DNA of 5,676 nt. Origin: JAGTVB01 sp964624765 (GTDB lineage Bacteria > Pseudomonadota > Gammaproteobacteria > HK1). The notes below the pieces were generated by a model that was not told the origin of the DNA, did no database searches, and was given only the letters and a program-made list of their open reading frames with translations. The position numbers and the translations under genes were made by a program. The DNA lies in NCBI GenBank assembly GCA_964624765.1, contig CAZUZO010000176.1, positions 1-5,676 of the forward strand, given 5' to 3'. Below, in pieces: positions 5,646-5,676 of the stretch; within the stretch, counting starts at the first letter, position 1; every line of letters begins with the position of its first letter.

Positions 5646-5676
5646 CGATAGCGGCGTTGGGCGGTGCTCGCTCCTC

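Overview
The window most likely comes from a gammaproteobacterium. The YajC, SecD, MlaF, MlaE and MlaD translations all follow the Escherichia coli proteins closely in length and motifs. The DNA is GC-rich with G/C-ending codons, and the intergenic DNA carries palindromic repeats of a kind common in environmental Gammaproteobacteria. I cannot name a genus. All five recognisable genes lie on the minus strand, so transcription runs from high to low coordinates.

Layout in transcription order. 5506-5676 has no recognisable gene. 5361-5505 is a MITE-like palindromic element with 16-bp terminal inverted repeats. 4993-5325 is yajC and 3035-4888 is secD, the Sec translocon accessory pair. The secF gene that normally follows secD is absent. 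Its place is taken by 647 bases (2388-3034) holding a stop-interrupted small reading frame, five short perfect hairpins and one arm of a repeat. Next come mlaF (1554-2387) and mlaE (778-1557), coupled by a GTGA start/stop overlap. A second palindromic element (about 609-757) follows, then mlaD (45-521). The window ends just after mlaD, where mlaC would be expected.

Function. YajC and SecD act with SecF at the SecYEG channel, where SecDF helps complete protein export. MlaF (ATPase), MlaE (permease) and MlaD (MCE ring) form the inner-membrane MlaFEDB complex, which moves phospholipids between the inner membrane and the periplasmic carrier MlaC to maintain outer-membrane asymmetry. The two gene sets are functionally separate envelope systems.

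I see no new multi-gene system. The points of interest are the repeat inside the mla operon, a partial second copy just upstream of mlaF in the same orientation, the element immediately upstream of yajC, the missing secF, and the interrupted reading frame after secD. Together they suggest a locus reshaped by small mobile or palindromic repeats.
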